Below are positions 1 to 60,400 of a DNA stretch of 64,000 nt, piece by piece. The notes beneath the pieces are model-generated. The model was not told where the DNA came from and made no database searches. It saw nothing but the letters and a program-made list of their open reading frames with translations. The DNA comes from Pseudoips prasinana (Eukaryota; Arthropoda; Insecta; Lepidoptera; Nolidae). The stretch is taken from positions 20,354,001-20,418,000 of the forward strand of contig OX621260.1 in the NCBI GenBank assembly GCA_951640165.1, in the 5' to 3' direction. Position numbers and translations under genes: made by a program. Position 1 is the stretch's first letter. The number at the start of each line of letters is the position of its first letter.

Positions 1-455
1 ATTTGAGTCACATTCGGCAATGAGAACCTGATGCATTTAGTTTTCCCTGCATTTAACAAGAGATTATTTGCCGAAAACCATTCTGATATAAAGCTGAGTG
101 TTTTATTATGCTCAATAAGATCTTTATCCTTTCTATTTACTTTAAATATGAGCGACGTATCATCAGCGAACAAAACTATGTCTGATACTTTCTCTACCAG
201 ATAAGGGAGATCATTAATTATATAAACTAGAAATAAAAATGGGCCCAATGTAGATCCTTGGGGCACCCCCATTTTCACAGGATGACGTGCCGAAGTGACA
301 CCACCTATCGAAACCATCTGTTGTCGCCCCGATAAATAGGACATCACAAGATCAAGAGATGTGCCAGATATTCCATAGTACTTCAGTTTAACAACGAGCG
401 TACGATGATCAACGCAATCGAAAGCCTTAGAGAGATCACAGAAAACTCCCAGCGC
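1..455 (-). mobile_element. LINE reverse-transcriptase fragment (truncated by window edge)
   Basis: Read on the minus strand this encodes the middle of a non-LTR retrotransposon reverse transcriptase. The order is a DLSKAFDCVDH block, a SYLSGRQQMVSIGG block, GVPQGSTLGPFLF, and the catalytic FADDTSLIF motif near 155-170. The motifs match the Jockey/CR1 group of LINEs. The fragment starts abruptly near 455 (5' truncated or rearranged) and runs off the left edge, so its 3' end is not visible. It is probably a dead copy. A frame change near 210-230 is likely but not certain. Confidence 0.85.
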
Positions 456-570
456 ATAAAATACATACATATCTATATAAATAAAAATGATTCACCGAAA
501 TCTTTGTACGCTCATAACTACCAAACGACTACACAAATTGGATAAATCATTCTTTTATGTATTCGTTATA

Positions 571-2671
571 GACCAGGGTAGAAGCGTTTAAAATTAATAA
601 AAAGTGAAAAACAATAATAGTAGGACTAGTACCCATTATAAAAGGAGGGGAATATTATAAAAATTAAAGGAAAAATAATTTACGGGCGATCTGAGGTCGG
701 GAAGGGGATGGGGGTGAGTTTTAAGGGTAAAATACGGATTTTCTCGATTTCCGGCAAAACTAAAAGTCCTATCGAAAAAAGTCAAATGGCAAAGTTGTAG
801 GTAATAAAAAGATCTAAAACTTTTGTATTGACTTTTTTTTCACATAACCTAAAATTTATGTGAAAACTTCAAAAAACCAAGGTTTTGGTTTTTTATTTTT
901 ATCTTTTACATACATTTTTCTTTTTTAACGAAATTTGGTGAAAACTTACCTTTTTATGTCCCAAATACGCTGTAATTTATTTGATCAAAAATATTTATTT
1001 TTTCACCTTATTTTGAATTAATATCGAAAAACCACCCTAATTTTCAATCGAAAAGTCACCCGTCAAAATATCATCTTTTTTCAAAAAGTTGGTATGTTTT
1101 CTGTTCGTTAAAATCTCTTCTTTCCGATGGTGAAAAACAAAATATATGTTACTGTCGTAAATTTTCTCAGAAAATGCAAAAAATCGAAAATAACTCTAAT
1201 TCGAATTTTTTATTATTTATTATGAAAAAAATCATCTAACAATGTGATTGCTGCATTTTGTTTCAATTAAAAAGTTGATTTATTTAATGCTAATTACACT
1301 TATGTCATAGAAAATCTCATTATATATAAATATAAATGTAAATCGTACAATTAAATGTAGATACTTTATTCTGATTACGTTATTCATTACAATATTTTTG
1401 AACAACAAAATATTAAAGAAATAAATGTCAAAATGTATAAATATATAAAAAATATGTATAGTAAATTTATTTTTAATAACTAACTTTTGGCTGATTTTCA
1501 TGTATATTTCATATATTTTGAATATATCTGAAATATATTTGAAATGTATAAAATATATATTTGAAAATCGGCCAAACGTTTGTTATTAAAAATATATTTA
1601 CGATATATATTTTATATATTTTTTATAGATTTTTAATATATTTTTATGTATTTTGAAATTTTTTTTTATGGGATTAACTAAATTTATTTGTGCAAAATTA
1701 AGGAGATTATTATTAGTATGTATGTAGTAAGACCCAGACCCGCCTAGCCCCTTCCCCACTTCTCCATGAAATTCCTTTTGGGCTACTATTTTTCGTAGGT
1801 CACTCAGGTATATAATTTATCTTAAAATATAAATAGACATCTACGCATATAATTTAAAGAAGATTCGACAACTAACTCCAAATATTGTAGATGTCTTAAA
1901 TATTAATTTGATTAACTTATTTGTTTGTTAATTATAGTAGTATATTTTTATTTGCAATTTTGTTTTTATCAATGTTACATGTAATCTAATGTTTTTTGAG
2001 TAATTAAAATGTTAATTTCAATAAATAGCTCAAAATTTTAGATGTAATTAAAAAATGAATTCGATTTTTGTTTGCATTTTCTGAGAAGATTTACTATAGG
2101 TACATATATATTTTTTTTCACCATCGGAAAGTAGAGATTTCAACGAACAGAAAACATACCAACTTTTTGAAAAAAGCTGTAATTTTGACGGGTGACTTTT
2201 CGATTAAAAATTAGGGTGATTTTTCGATATTAATTCAAAATAAGGTGAAAAAATAAATATTTTTGATCAAATAAATTACAGCGTATTTGGGACATAATAA
2301 GGTAAGTTTTCACCAAATTTCGTTAAAAAAGAAAAATTTATGTAAAAGATAAAAATAAAAAACCAAAAACTTGGTTTTTTGAAGTTTTCACATAAATTTT
2401 AGGTTATGTGAAATAAGTGTAAATACAAAAGTTTTAGATCTTTTTATTACCTACAACTTTGCCATTTGATTTTTTTCGATAGGACTTTTAGTTTTGCCGA
2501 AAATCGAGTAAAAACAGTTTTTTACCCTTAAAAACTCACCCCCATACCCTTCCCGAACTCAGATCGCCCGTAAATTATTTTTCCTTTCATTTTTATAATA
2601 TTCCCCTCCTTTTCTAATGGGTTTCATCCTACTATTATTTTTTTTGGTTTTAAAAATTATCGACCCTGGTC
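571..2671. mobile_element. 2.1-kb foldback DNA element, copy 1
   Basis: The element begins GACCAGGGT and ends with its inverse ACCCTGGTC, flanked by TA on both sides (569-570 and 2672-2673). Arms of roughly 640 bp (about 571-1230 and 2045-2671) are imperfect inverted repeats of each other. The matching pieces include CGGGCGATCTGAGGTCGGGA and the run around CACCCGTCAAAATAT. The AT-rich core of about 0.8 kb contains further small palindromes. No transposase frame is visible. A sister copy sits at 14865-16979. TA duplication suggests mobilisation by a Tc1/mariner-type transposase, but this is an inference. Confidence 0.8.
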
Positions 2672-2936
2672 TATTAATGTCAGGAAAGAGAAAAAAATAC
2701 CAAATATTTAAAAAAAATATCAGAAATGTGAGCGTACGAATGACAGAAGACTGTGAGAAGTTTTTATTTTTTTGGTCATTGTTTGTGAGTGTACGATTGA
2801 GATAGAAGACTGTGAGAAGTTTTTATTTTCCTGGTCATTGTTTGTACAGCACTGTTTGTTTTCTCTCCGTAAGGGCAAACGCAAAAACGTTATATTTCTA
2901 TCATTAACGGAAATTTAATAACGGATTCAAATTTGA

Positions 2937-3115
2937 CGGTCACCGTAGCCGTGATCCTGGGTTCGAATCCCGGTAAGTGCAAATATTGTGATGTTTTCTA
3001 TGTATATAAGTATTTATCTATCAATATAAGTATGTATATCGTCGCCTGGTACCCATAGTACAAGCTTTGCTTAGTTTGGGGCTAGGGTGATCTGTGTGAC
3101 ATTGTCTCTAGATAT
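2937..3115 (+). mobile_element. tRNA-headed SINE (family B), head partly deleted
   Basis: A shortened head (GGTCACCGTAGCC, then B-box GGTTCGAATCC) is followed by the body shared with copies at 36330, 39097, 42033 and 54198: TATGTATATCGTCGCCTGGT and AGTACAAGCTTTGCTTAG, ending near ATTGTC. About 25 bp between the A-box and B-box regions are missing compared with the 39097 copy. Confidence 0.75.

Positions 3116-3116
<1 letters not shown>

Positions 3117-3163
<47 letters not shown>
3117..3163. repeat. (TA)n microsatellite
   Basis: A run of about twenty TA dinucleotides directly follows the SINE tail. Confidence 0.9.
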
Positions 3164-3165
<2 letters not shown>

Positions 3166-3231
3166 AAATTATTAAGACTTTAGACGGTAAAACTTTAAAC
3201 GGAAAAAATATGGCGGTACGAAATTCGCAGG

Positions 3232-3440
3232 AACATCATCATCATCATGTCAGCCAAAATACGTCCACAGCTGGACAAAAGCCTCTCCAAAGAATGGGGG
3301 GATATGCCAGAGATCTCGGTTTGATGGTCATAGTTCACGGAAAAATGCTGCTGCCCTCTCTCTGGTAGGTATTCCCTCGGTCGATTTCCACCCGATGAGA
3401 TGGGGTGATGATATTCAATGCCGTCACCACACAGCATGGC
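3232..3440 (-). mobile_element. 3'-end remnant of a LINE with (CAT/ATG)n tail
   Basis: It starts with an ATCATCATCATCATG tail, followed by CAGCTGGACAAAAGCC. This resembles the ends found at 19168, 39563 and 43968 and part of the 2272-bp tandem unit. On the minus strand such ends are the last codons of a LINE ORF plus a trinucleotide tail. This copy is divergent and has no continuous frame of note. Confidence 0.6.
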
Positions 3441-3488
3441 TGGGACAGCTATTAATATATAGTAGATCAATATCTTGAGCAAACTAAG

Positions 3489-3538
3489 ACACTGCCTTCT
3501 GTTAAGCGGTACGGTTACCGCTTAACAGAAGGCAGTGT
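3489..3538. repeat. Perfect 23-bp inverted repeat with 4-base loop
   Basis: The left arm 3489-3511 (ACACTGCCTTCTGTTAAGCG plus GTA) is the exact reverse complement of 3516-3538, with loop CGGT. It could form a long cruciform. No gene is associated with it. Confidence 0.9.
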
Positions 3539-4262
3539 AAGGTTAAAGAATTTTATTTCTCAAGAAGATTACAAATTTCACTTACTTGAGAACATTTTTA
3601 ACATAATTTATAATGTGAGTTTGACTTTCACAAACAAACTTTAAATTTACGGAATTTAAAATCACTGTTAAACATTATAGTTACAATATATAACCGCAAC
3701 ACTATTAGACTCGATACAAAATATAAATTGAACTACCCTCTTTTAGTAAGAAATAATTTGTTAACGCTCAGAGATAAGGAATGCTTTGTGCCATAGTACA
3801 GGAGTATGCAGTAGGACAAGATTATTCAATTTAATAGTATGGTGTTATTCAGTATATGGTTTTTTTTTAATTTTGATTTGAAGCATTTGAAGTTTTTGGC
3901 ATTCTTTATCTCTCTATTATACTGTTGCACTCCTGCAAAAGTGTGTATGAAGCCAAAGTGTTACTTCAGTAGTGTGAATATGTGTTCTTTCTTTTATCGC
4001 CTATATCGACGAGACAGTCAATGTCGAGGCTGTAGTAAATTAACACGTATAAAACTACACTAATCAATGATTGATTTTATTGCACACCAATCCTAATCTT
4101 GTATACCTTATCTGTGTGTAGGATTATTTTCGGTAATACTCTTTAATGCAGTTACGAGACGGCAACCATGTATTATTTTATCTGCGACAACATCAGTTCA
4201 GATAAACTAATTGTGACTACTTGTAGATAGGGGTATAAAAATGGAGTAACATAACCTACTAA

Positions 4263-4440
4263 TCACACTAATATTATAGAGGCGAAAGTTTTTGAGTGTG
4301 TATGTTTGTTACTTCTTCACGTCTTAAACGGCTGGAGCATTTTTAATAAAATTTGGTATGAAGTTAGCTGACACCCTGGATTAACACATAGGCTATAATG
4401 TTTAAAGATTAACGCGGGTAAAACCGCGGGGAACAGCTAG
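4263..4440 (+). mobile_element. Non-autonomous Helitron-type element
   Basis: It begins TCACACTAATATTATAGAGG and ends with a CGCGGGTAAAACCGCG hairpin followed by CAGCTAG. It sits between A and T (A|TC...CTAG|T), the Helitron insertion signature. The same sequence family recurs at 30185, 49456, 50170, 55220 and 61312. It is non-coding. Confidence 0.8.
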
Positions 4441-4533
4441 TTACATATAAATATTAAAATAAATAACAAATGACAAATTAGAAAGCTAATATTTTTTAAT
4501 TAATTACTATAATATTTAAATTTGTGGGACATA

Positions 4534-5775
4534 CATTCAGTCATAAAAGTATCGGGAATGGATGATTTGTTTATGGTTCCAAATTCAAATTTTTGTTTTT
4601 TTTTTTGTTGTTTTTAGATTAAGTAAGTAATATCATATATAGTGTGTATTGCGAATTTCATAATGGACAAAAATAACGAACAAAGACTTTGCCTTAAATT
4701 TTGCATCGCTAATGGAATTTCGTGTTCGGAGTCACTGAAAATGTTACAGAAGGCTTACGGTGAATCGACTTTATCAAAAACTCGTGGTTCAAAGCGTTCA
4801 AAAGCGGTCGAGATGTGATGAAAGATTTGCCTCGCTCTGGTAGGCCATCAACGTCTGCAACTGATGTTAACATCTCAAAAGTGAAGGAAATAGTGACTGA
4901 AAATCCTCATTCAACTCTGAGAGAGATAGCCGCCGAACTTTCTGTATCTCACGAGTCGATTCGTACCATTTTAACTAATCATTTGGGTATGAAACATGTT
5001 GCCGCTCGGCTAGTCCCAAAAGATCTGAATTTTCTCCAAAAACTCAATCGCATGAAAGTCGCTGAGTACATGGTAGAACGAGTCAATTCCGACCCAACAT
5101 TCATGAAACGCATTGTTACTGTTGACGAGACGTGGGTTTACGAGTTTGACATGCAAACTAGTCAACAAGCTTCGGAGTGGCGCCTTCCAACTGAACCGAA
5201 ACCGAAAAAACCACGCCAAAGTCGATCAAAAGTCAAAGTCATGTTGACTGTTTTCTTTGACTGTACCGCGGTGTTGTGCACTGAATTCTTACCGGAAGGT
5301 CGAACGGTAAATAAAGAATATTATTTGAGCGTTATCCGGCGTTTAAGAGAGCAAATTCGACGAAAAAGGCCAAATTTGTGGAAAAAAAATTCTTGGATTT
5401 TGCACCACGATAATGCGCCTTCGCACAAGGCCCTCATTGTGAACGAATTTTTGACCAAACACTCAACAAATACCATCCAGCAACCACCATATTCACCAGA
5501 TATGGCTCCAGCTAACTTCTTTCTTTTTCCTAAACTCACATTACCACTTCGTGGTACCCGTTTTCAATCGGTAGAAGACATAAAGGAGAATTCGCGGCGA
5601 GAACTGAACACAATTCCGAAAGTAGCGTTTAAAAAATGTTTTGATGAATGGATTATTCATTGGCGTAAGTGTATCGTTTCTGAAGGAGCATATTTTGAAG
5701 GTGATAAAATAAATTGGGATGAATAACAAACATTTTGTATATTATTGATCTTTTCCCGGTATTTTCTTGACAGAG
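4534..5775 (+). mobile_element. Mariner (DD34D-type) transposon, inactivated
   Basis: Inverted ends (CATTCAGTCATAAAAGTATC and its imperfect inverse at 5754-5775) are flanked by TA. The total of 1242 bp is normal for mariner. The transposase starts at ATG 4663 (MDKNNEQRLCLKF) and loses frame near 4784, where about 10 bp are missing compared with the expected family sequence. The rest is open from 4815 to 5726: helix-turn-helix (STLREIAAELSVSHESIRTI), VDET with the first Asp (about 5124), HHDNAPSH with the second Asp (5409), and YSPDMAPAN. Exactly 34 residues lie between the second acidic residue and the last one, but that last one is Asn (AAC at 5514), not Asp. The element is therefore doubly dead. 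Confidence 0.92.
4663..5726 (+). pseudogene. Mariner transposase pseudogene (frameshift; third catalytic Asp is Asn)
   Basis: The family product is a DD34D cut-and-paste transposase of about 345 residues that binds the inverted ends and acts in the nucleus. The first 42 or so codons (4663-4788) are in one frame and the remaining 303 codons (4815-5726) in another. The junction falls where mariners normally have the loop before RSGRPST. The DNA-binding region (RSGRPSTSATDVNISKVKEI) and the catalytic core are otherwise intact. The third metal-binding residue is replaced (APAN in place of the usual APCD/APSD), so no cleavage would be expected even if the frame were whole. The second half stays open, which suggests fairly recent decay. 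Confidence 0.9.
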
Positions 5776-5778
5776 TAG

Positions 5779-6110
5779 TAATACGAAATACTGATGTAAG
5801 ACTGTTGTTGTATGAAAGAGGATGTAGTCACAATAATTGAAAAAGGTATGCTGAGATGGTTTGGGCATTTAGAAAGGATGAATTAAAGAAGATTGACATC
5901 AAAGTATACCAGGTCTGTGAACATTCTCTGATCAAATCGGAGACTTTCTCAAGAAAAACCAAGTCAGAAGTACCCTAAACCGGAGAGCATTAATGAAGAA
6001 TATAATGTCAGTAAACAAGGCAAAAGAGGCGTGCAAAGATCATGACAAATGGAAATCCGCTATCTCTGCCTACCCCTCTGAGAAACAGGCGTGTATGTAT
6101 GTATATTAAA
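5779..6110 (+). mobile_element. 5'-truncated RTE-like LINE, 3' end only
   Basis: It translates, with breaks, to the C-terminus of the same LINE as at 8567-11690: [40 protein letters not shown] and DKWKSAISAYPSEKQA. It ends in a TGTATGTATGTA tail, typical of this family. A stop follows GHLERMN and other indels are present, so it is dead. The mariner at 4534-5775 adjoins its 5' side. It lacks the hairpin insertion seen in the full-length copy, which makes it an ancestral-state comparison. Confidence 0.88.
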
Positions 6111-6382
6111 ATTTATAAATTGAAGACAACGAGCAGTTAGCTAGAAGGCTCTCAACCAGTAGTTTAATTTAAGCGACGGGTTCGGGCCACAGCGCATGGG
6201 GCCGCTGAAGTAAAAACACGGAATTCTAAATGAGGGTTTGAGCAGTTGCACGGGATCACTGATTACGTGTTAATGGGCCGACGCGATCCTCGCCGCCGAG
6301 GACCCTACCCTAGCTAACCGGCGACCTTCTAGTGATATGGCTGAATAATAATAATATTAGACATTCGTATTCAAAATTCATT

Positions 6383-6799
6383 TATTCCGTAAATAAATAT
6401 ATTTATGTGGAATCGTATTTTTCCCCTACCGTGCAGTGCAAGACGTGGCAGCTACTGAGAAATACTGCCAGAAAACTGAGAAGGAATCATTTTTTAAAAT
6501 AAAATGTACTTAATATTAACAACTCAATCCCAAGCAGTTTTGTCCCTTCAATAATCAGATATTTTGTAATATGCCCTGCTATACAATTTGGATTTAATAA
6601 TTCTTTCAAACTTATTCGTAGACATTTCTCTGATATCACTGGGAAGTTTGTTATAGAATCTTATACATTGCCCCATAAAAGAGTTACTTACTTTGTGGAG
6701 ACGGGTAGTATGTAACGTACGATTATTCTTATATCTAGTATTTATATTATGTGTATCGCTCCTTTTACAGAAGGAATCGATATATAGCACTTACCACCA
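6383..6799 (-). mobile_element. LINE 3'-end fragment (ORF2 C-terminus)
   Basis: The minus strand encodes about 80 residues ending RIIKSKLYSRAYYKISDY, with the FYNKLPSDIRE motif typical of the end of Jockey/CR1-type ORF2 proteins. It is followed by a 3' untranslated stretch with TATTCCGTAAATAA near 6388. Decayed relatives of the same family occur at 32950-33110, 46740-46966 and 46970-47098. The 5' truncation lies near 6799. Confidence 0.75.
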
Positions 6800-6954
6800 C
6801 AAATGATGATATTTTGCAACGTATTCAACATGTTCAGTGTTATCAGCGATTTGAACTCTTCTTTCTGAAAAAACAATCTCAAATTAAGTTCTATCTATAG
6901 ACAAATTGTATTTTTATGGCATTATTAGCAGAGCAAAGTATACATTTATTGACG

Positions 6955-7010
6955 GGCCGTTGACGTTGGCGTGGTTGGTAGATATATTTTCCTATGAAAA
7001 GACAACGCCC
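6955..7010 (+). mobile_element. SINE head fragment (family C)
   Basis: GTTGGCGTGGTTGGTAGA matches the A-box part of SINE family C (compare 48055 and the inverse at 38882). It runs into sequence resembling the 3' part of family A (ACAACGCCCGCATTAGA). It is a short composite remnant. Confidence 0.5.
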
Positions 7011-7063
7011 GCATTAGAGAAATTAATGAGCACAAAGAACGCCCAGACTCAGCAGAAGAGCTT

Positions 7064-7382
7064 ATATATAAATATAATAAAATCGTAGGAAGTCAAAACA
7101 GTACATTGAATATTTTTTTTAAAGGATACTCGGGGCGTGATTTACAATCGATATCGAAGCCAAAAATATAGTTTTTAGAATTTTTGTCTGTTTATCTGTT
7201 TGTCTGTATGTACATAATATGTCCGGGCTAAACTCAAAAAGTACTGCATGGATTTACTTAAAATTTTGCATGAATATTACTAAGAGTACGGGTCAACATA
7301 TAGGATAATATTATCACCTACGGGAGAGGAGCCGTGACCATTTATAATGTATAACGCGGATGAAATCGCGGAGCACAGCTAG
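7064..7382 (+). mobile_element. Non-autonomous Helitron-type element (second family)
   Basis: AATATAATAAAATCGTAGGA lies at the left, GTCCGGGCTAAACTCAAAAA in the middle, and a GCGGATGAAATCGCGGAGCA hairpin with CAGCTAG and then T at the right. The same family is found at 39959-40271 (+) and 48905-49211 (-). It is non-coding. Confidence 0.75.
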
Positions 7383-7555
7383 TGAGTCATACAAAAACTT
7401 GTTAAATTTTTGGATTTTAACAAAAATAGTATTGTCAAACTATACAGTATTATATGCACCTCGTGAGAGATCTGGAGTCTAAACTAAGCCGAAGCGTCTA
7501 TTTTAGTACTCCAGGCCGACCCCAAATAAGTGCATGCTTATACGATATTATTTAC

Positions 7556-7668
7556 TTATCGTATGGGCAGTGGTTACCCTAGTATCAGAGTTGTTCAAGC
7601 CGCCCAGTAGGCTTCTGACATGGCTTATCGACTGGTGTCTAATGACTACAACCATGACCGACAGCAAA

Positions 7669-7710
<42 letters not shown>

Positions 7711-8135
7711 CTGTCACAGTAAATGAAGAAACCCGAACCTATTGCGGGATTTACAAAAACAGATTGGAAAATCATCCCAACCCACTGGCAGTTCAATTAT
7801 CAAAATCACAAAGCAGAAAAAGGCTGAAAAAACGAAAACTCATGGACCTGGAAAGCATGTCCTAATCACAGAAGAGAGGAATTTCTACGGCACAGAGAAA
7901 TTTCCTCTACAAAACATAGACCCAGAAACACATATGCTCATAGTTCCAGGACTGATTGCATGATAAGCCCAGAGAGAAAAAAAAATGACCAACAGCTTAA
8001 TGTGCCCTTCGGACCATGGAGACGCTCAGAAATTAAACCACGGTCACGCATCTATGATCTAACCGCGACCCTAGTTGTTTAACCTCGCCAATCACTTACG
8101 GACCAGTAAGAGCATCTGGCTTTGAGCGCCTTATA
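7556..8135 (+). repeat. Interspersed repeat E, split by a (CA)n tract and unrelated sequence
   Basis: The left piece (7556-7671: CGTATGGGCAGTGGTTACCC, GCCGCCCAGTAGGC, GACTACAACC) and right piece (7984-8135: GGAGACGCTCAGAAATTAAA, GACCAGTAAGAGCA) match the order in the uninterrupted copy at 31079-31330. Other copies are at 41247-41410 (+) and 25890-26105 (-). The roughly 270 bp between the pieces (7711-7980) match nothing else here. The class of this repeat is unknown to me; it may be a SINE-like or LINE-tail repeat. Confidence 0.6.
7672..7709. repeat. (CA)n microsatellite
   Basis: About 19 uninterrupted CA dinucleotides. The Thr-His or Cys-Val repeats they give in translation are not evidence of a gene. 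Confidence 0.95.
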
Positions 8136-8166
8136 CGATAAAGCAAGATAAATATATTATAGTTAC

Positions 8167-56259
<48,093 letters not shown>

Positions 56260-56261
56260 TT

Positions 56262-57090
56262 TGCTGCAACATTTACATAATATTTATTTACACAAATATT
56301 TACTATGACCATAATTTATATTAGGAGTCATAAACATGTATCTGCTCAGAAGAAACATGTTTTATGCTATGGAGATTTAAATCATTTGAAATTTATTATT
56401 CTAATACGCAAATGTTACAATTTCTAAAATATTTTTACACTACCTCAAAATTATTAGCAAGTTTCAATAGAAACATTTCACTGAGTAAATATATGAACAC
56501 TTACATATCGTTTATTTCACCAACGCAATTTAATCAATGCACAATTTAATTAATACACACCACCGGGTAACTCATAATGCCTTGCCTTATCAAAAGTGCC
56601 ACAATCATTCCTTTAAAATTAAAAATTTACATGACAATCATGACATATCATTTTGACAGGCAAATGGAATTGACAATTACATAGATTAAAGAAAACAAAG
56701 GACCAGTGAGTTAATTCCCTTCTGCACACTTTTAATAAAACGTGGTACAGAGGATCACAATACGTATTATTCATAACAATGGCGTATTAAGAACTATGTA
56801 AGGTCAGCAGATTAAAGTGAATCATCTACATGCTTATAATTTAAATAAGAATTTGTATATGCCAATGCCACCAACCAATGTCTCAAACAAAATTAAGCAT
56901 TTATAGAACCCCGCTTCAATTTATTTCCTCGATTATTAATAGGTAGTGTTCGAGTTAAGATTAAACTAATACGATCCTGAACTTTTATTTAAATAGGAAT
57001 CCGGGTTAGGATAGGAAATCTCCTGTAGTGTCAAGTTTGGAATAGCGTGCTAAATAATATTTTTTTTGCATAATTATAACCTAGGTTAGG
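56262..57090 (-). other. Region upstream of the ABCB6 start codon
   Basis: It should hold the 5' untranslated region and possibly the promoter if there is no upstream non-coding exon. No TATA-type or initiator element can be singled out in such AT-rich sequence. No repeat recognised. Confidence 0.4.
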
Positions 57091-57092
57091 AT

Positions 57093-57201
57093 TTTCATTC
57101 ATCCATTTATGGATTACACAAATAGGTGTCCTGCGCGGGATTCAAACCCGGGACACGAAGTGGTGATCCGACTGTCTCAACCGCTGTGCCATACGTGCAG
57201 T
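57093..57201 (-). mobile_element. SINE family A head, truncated by LINE
   Basis: GGTGTCCTGCGCGGGATTCA (inverse B-box), AACCGCTGTGCCATACGTGC (inverse head). The 5' (head) side abuts the LINE tail at 57203, so the LINE inserted at or beside it. Confidence 0.75.
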
Positions 57202-57437
57202 CTATAATTTTATTTATTTTATTTATTTATTTATTACAGATATCTTATTGCTAACAGATAATTCCAAGCACAATAAGTGATACAATCATAATAATTTATA
57301 TACATAATCTATAGGTACTATACTATACTATAATAAGCTAATTAATTAACCATGTTAAAAAAAAATAAAGTGAAAAGTTTTCTAATATTATGTATCTACT
57401 GCATAATATTAGAAAAAGATAAAATTGTAATAAGAAG

Positions 57438-60400
57438 TTACTGTATACTGCTCTCAATAGTCAATGCCTCAATGTGACGTCCTGCAACGGTTAGGAATGC
57501 ATTTTCCGTGCATGAGAATATATCTATTGTTGAGTCATTCTCGATATCATTGATATAGCGAACTGCGCGGGACAGAGGTGCATTTCGGGCTAGATTTGTT
57601 CGAGCGGCCGGCACCGCCAATAGGTTATGTTGACGTCGCGCCTGGACAAAGTATGTCCTGTGTCGCGGCACACGGAACTGTAATAGTGCCAATAGTAAAG
57701 AGTTATATGTGTAACCACGCATTAACCTGAAGAAATACGTGACTAATGCAATGTTACGTCGTACTGCTAACATACGATAGTCCACCATACCCACGATATA
57801 AAGTGTTGGATATAAATACGGATAATAATAATATAATCTTTTGAACAAATAGCGTACAAATGATTTCTGTATTTTTTCGACTTTTTGTATGTACTGAACT
57901 TGATAGGGATTCCATATCACTGAATTAGTCTCGAGTGTGGTACGAACGTACGCGTTATATAAGGTACACAAAGTTTTACGATTACAAAAGCTTCTAGACT
58001 GTCTCAGAACAAATCCTAGGCTTTTCCGCGATTTATCACAGAGTTTGCAAATATTATCATGGTAAGTTAATTGGCTATCAAACCATGTGCCTAAATCTTT
58101 TACGGTGTCCGCTCTTTTCACAATCGTATTGTGTAGTGTATAGTTTTTGTGTATTGGGAAACGTGCGCGACTATAAGACACAATCACACATTTGTTTGAA
58201 TTGAGACATAAACTATTCTGATAGCTCCACTCAATTACACTGTCGATGTCACTTTGTAATAGGTCGCAATCGGATGGTGTATCAATTGGCAGTGCCAATT
58301 TGACATCATCTGCAAACATTAGACATGTGCTATATTTTATATTAGATGGTAAGTCGTTTATTAATATTAAGAAAAGTAATGGGCCCAGACAACTACCTTG
58401 CCCAATACCTGAATTAACAGTATATTCTTCAGATTTGCAGTTTTGGTATAGAACATACTGTTTACGATTTCTTAGGTAATTTGAAAGAAAGTGAACAAGA
58501 TTTTTTGAAAAGCCTATATTTGCTAGTTTGTAAAGTAGGACATCATTTTGGATCTGATCAAACGCCTTTTGGAAATCAAAATAAGCCACGTCGACCTGCC
58601 TTTTAGCATCAATTCCGTTCGAAATGAGCGTTGAAATATTAATAAGATTGCTAGTTGTGGAACGCCCAGGTAAAAACCCATGTTGTTCATCACAAAACCA
58701 ACCATTTAATTGTTTATATATTAGTGTATATAAAGTGTACTCCATAACCTTACCAAATACTGACAGAACTGCCACGGCCCTGTAATTTTGAATTTCAGAC
58801 TTAGATCCTGCCTTGTGTATGGGTATAACTTTGGTAGTTTTCCATACGAGCGGATAAATTTGTTGTTGGAGAGATAATTTAAATATGTGCCATAGAGGCT
58901 CAACAAAGATTTCATAACAGTCTCGGACAATTATTTGTGGTACACCATCAGGCCCTTGAGTGAATTTTGCTTTAAGTTTTTTTAGGGCGATGCGTATATC
59001 GTTCTTTTGCACACTGTCCACAATAACGTGAATGTCCGGTGCGAGGCTGGGTGGGGGCGACATTGAGGCGGCGGCCAGCGCTGCGAGCGGATCTAATGTC
59101 GGCGCATTCGATAAATAAACACTTTTAAAGAACGATGCGAATGCATCTGCTACTTGCTGTGGATTAGACATTCCAAATGTTGAGGGTTCATTCGATTTCC
59201 TGTTTTGTTTAATATAGTGCCAAAAACTACCGGGATCTTGCAATATATTATTTTCAATATTTTTATAGTGAGTTGTGAAAGTTGTCGCGAGTAACGATTT
59301 AAATTGTTTACGAAAGTAGGTAAAGAACGCGTAATATAGTTGGTTGTTTGTTTTTTTATAGAGTGTGTGATAATAAGATTTTAAATGTAAACATTTTATA
59401 GTTTGTGAGTTATACCAATCTGGATAATGACCACGTATGTTTCGTTTTATATTGTTTGGAACTAATTCGTCAAATAATTTATTTAAGATGTTATAAAGAT
59501 TAGTTACCGCCTCCTCGGTACCCAATGAGCTCAATACCGGGGACCAGTCGGTATATAACAAACGAGAATATAAATTATAATAATTTACTTTCTTAAAGTT
59601 ACGGGTCTTTGAAGTGCATTCGTGCCTGCTAGCATCCCGATCATTATGCAAGTAAAACCTATTTAAAGTTATAACTATATCTAATGGTACGTGATGAACT
59701 TCGGACTCAACGAGACTCACCTCAGACTCCAACACAGAAGGGGGCATTAAATCCCTTCGGCTAATGACTAAGTCAAGTACACGGTCAAGACCATTGAGAA
59801 CAGTATTATGTTGCGCTAAATCACACATTGATAATAACAGTTTATAGCTTTCTCGTACAGATTGAGATGCTGAATATAAATTAAAGTCGCCAATCACTAT
59901 AACAGGTATTTTAAATTGAGTTATAAGTGTTTCTATGCAGTTGAAAATCGAATAATATCTTATATCGGGTATTCTTGGCGGCAGGTAGGTTACGCAACAG
60001 ATAAAGCGATATTTGCCCGTTGTAATTTGTCCGGCGACTATTTCATCGTCTGGTGAGCACTCACACTGAATTTGCCGTAGATGGTAAGGTTGTCGCACGG
60101 CTAGCAATACTCCACCTCCTCCGCCTCCAACTCGGTCACGCCGAATAACCGTATAATCTCGAGGAAATAACTCGGAATCATAAACGCTGTCATCTAGTCG
60201 TGTTTCTGTTAACGCCAGTGTGTGGCCACGAAAGTCGTTGAGTAATGTTTTAACTTCTGAGGTTTTACTTTTTAATCCCCTTACGTTTTGGTAAAAAATG
60301 TTAATGTTAAAACTTTTCGGTTTACGCTTGTGTATGAGATCGAAAAGTATGGCTATTTTTCCTGTTTCGTCGATTTTTAGTTGTATACCACTGTTGTAGT

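Noticed and set aside
7534..7865. Open frames across the CA repeat at 7.6-7.8 kb
   Set aside because: The length comes from the dinucleotide run, which is open in all frames; the flanks are interspersed repeat.
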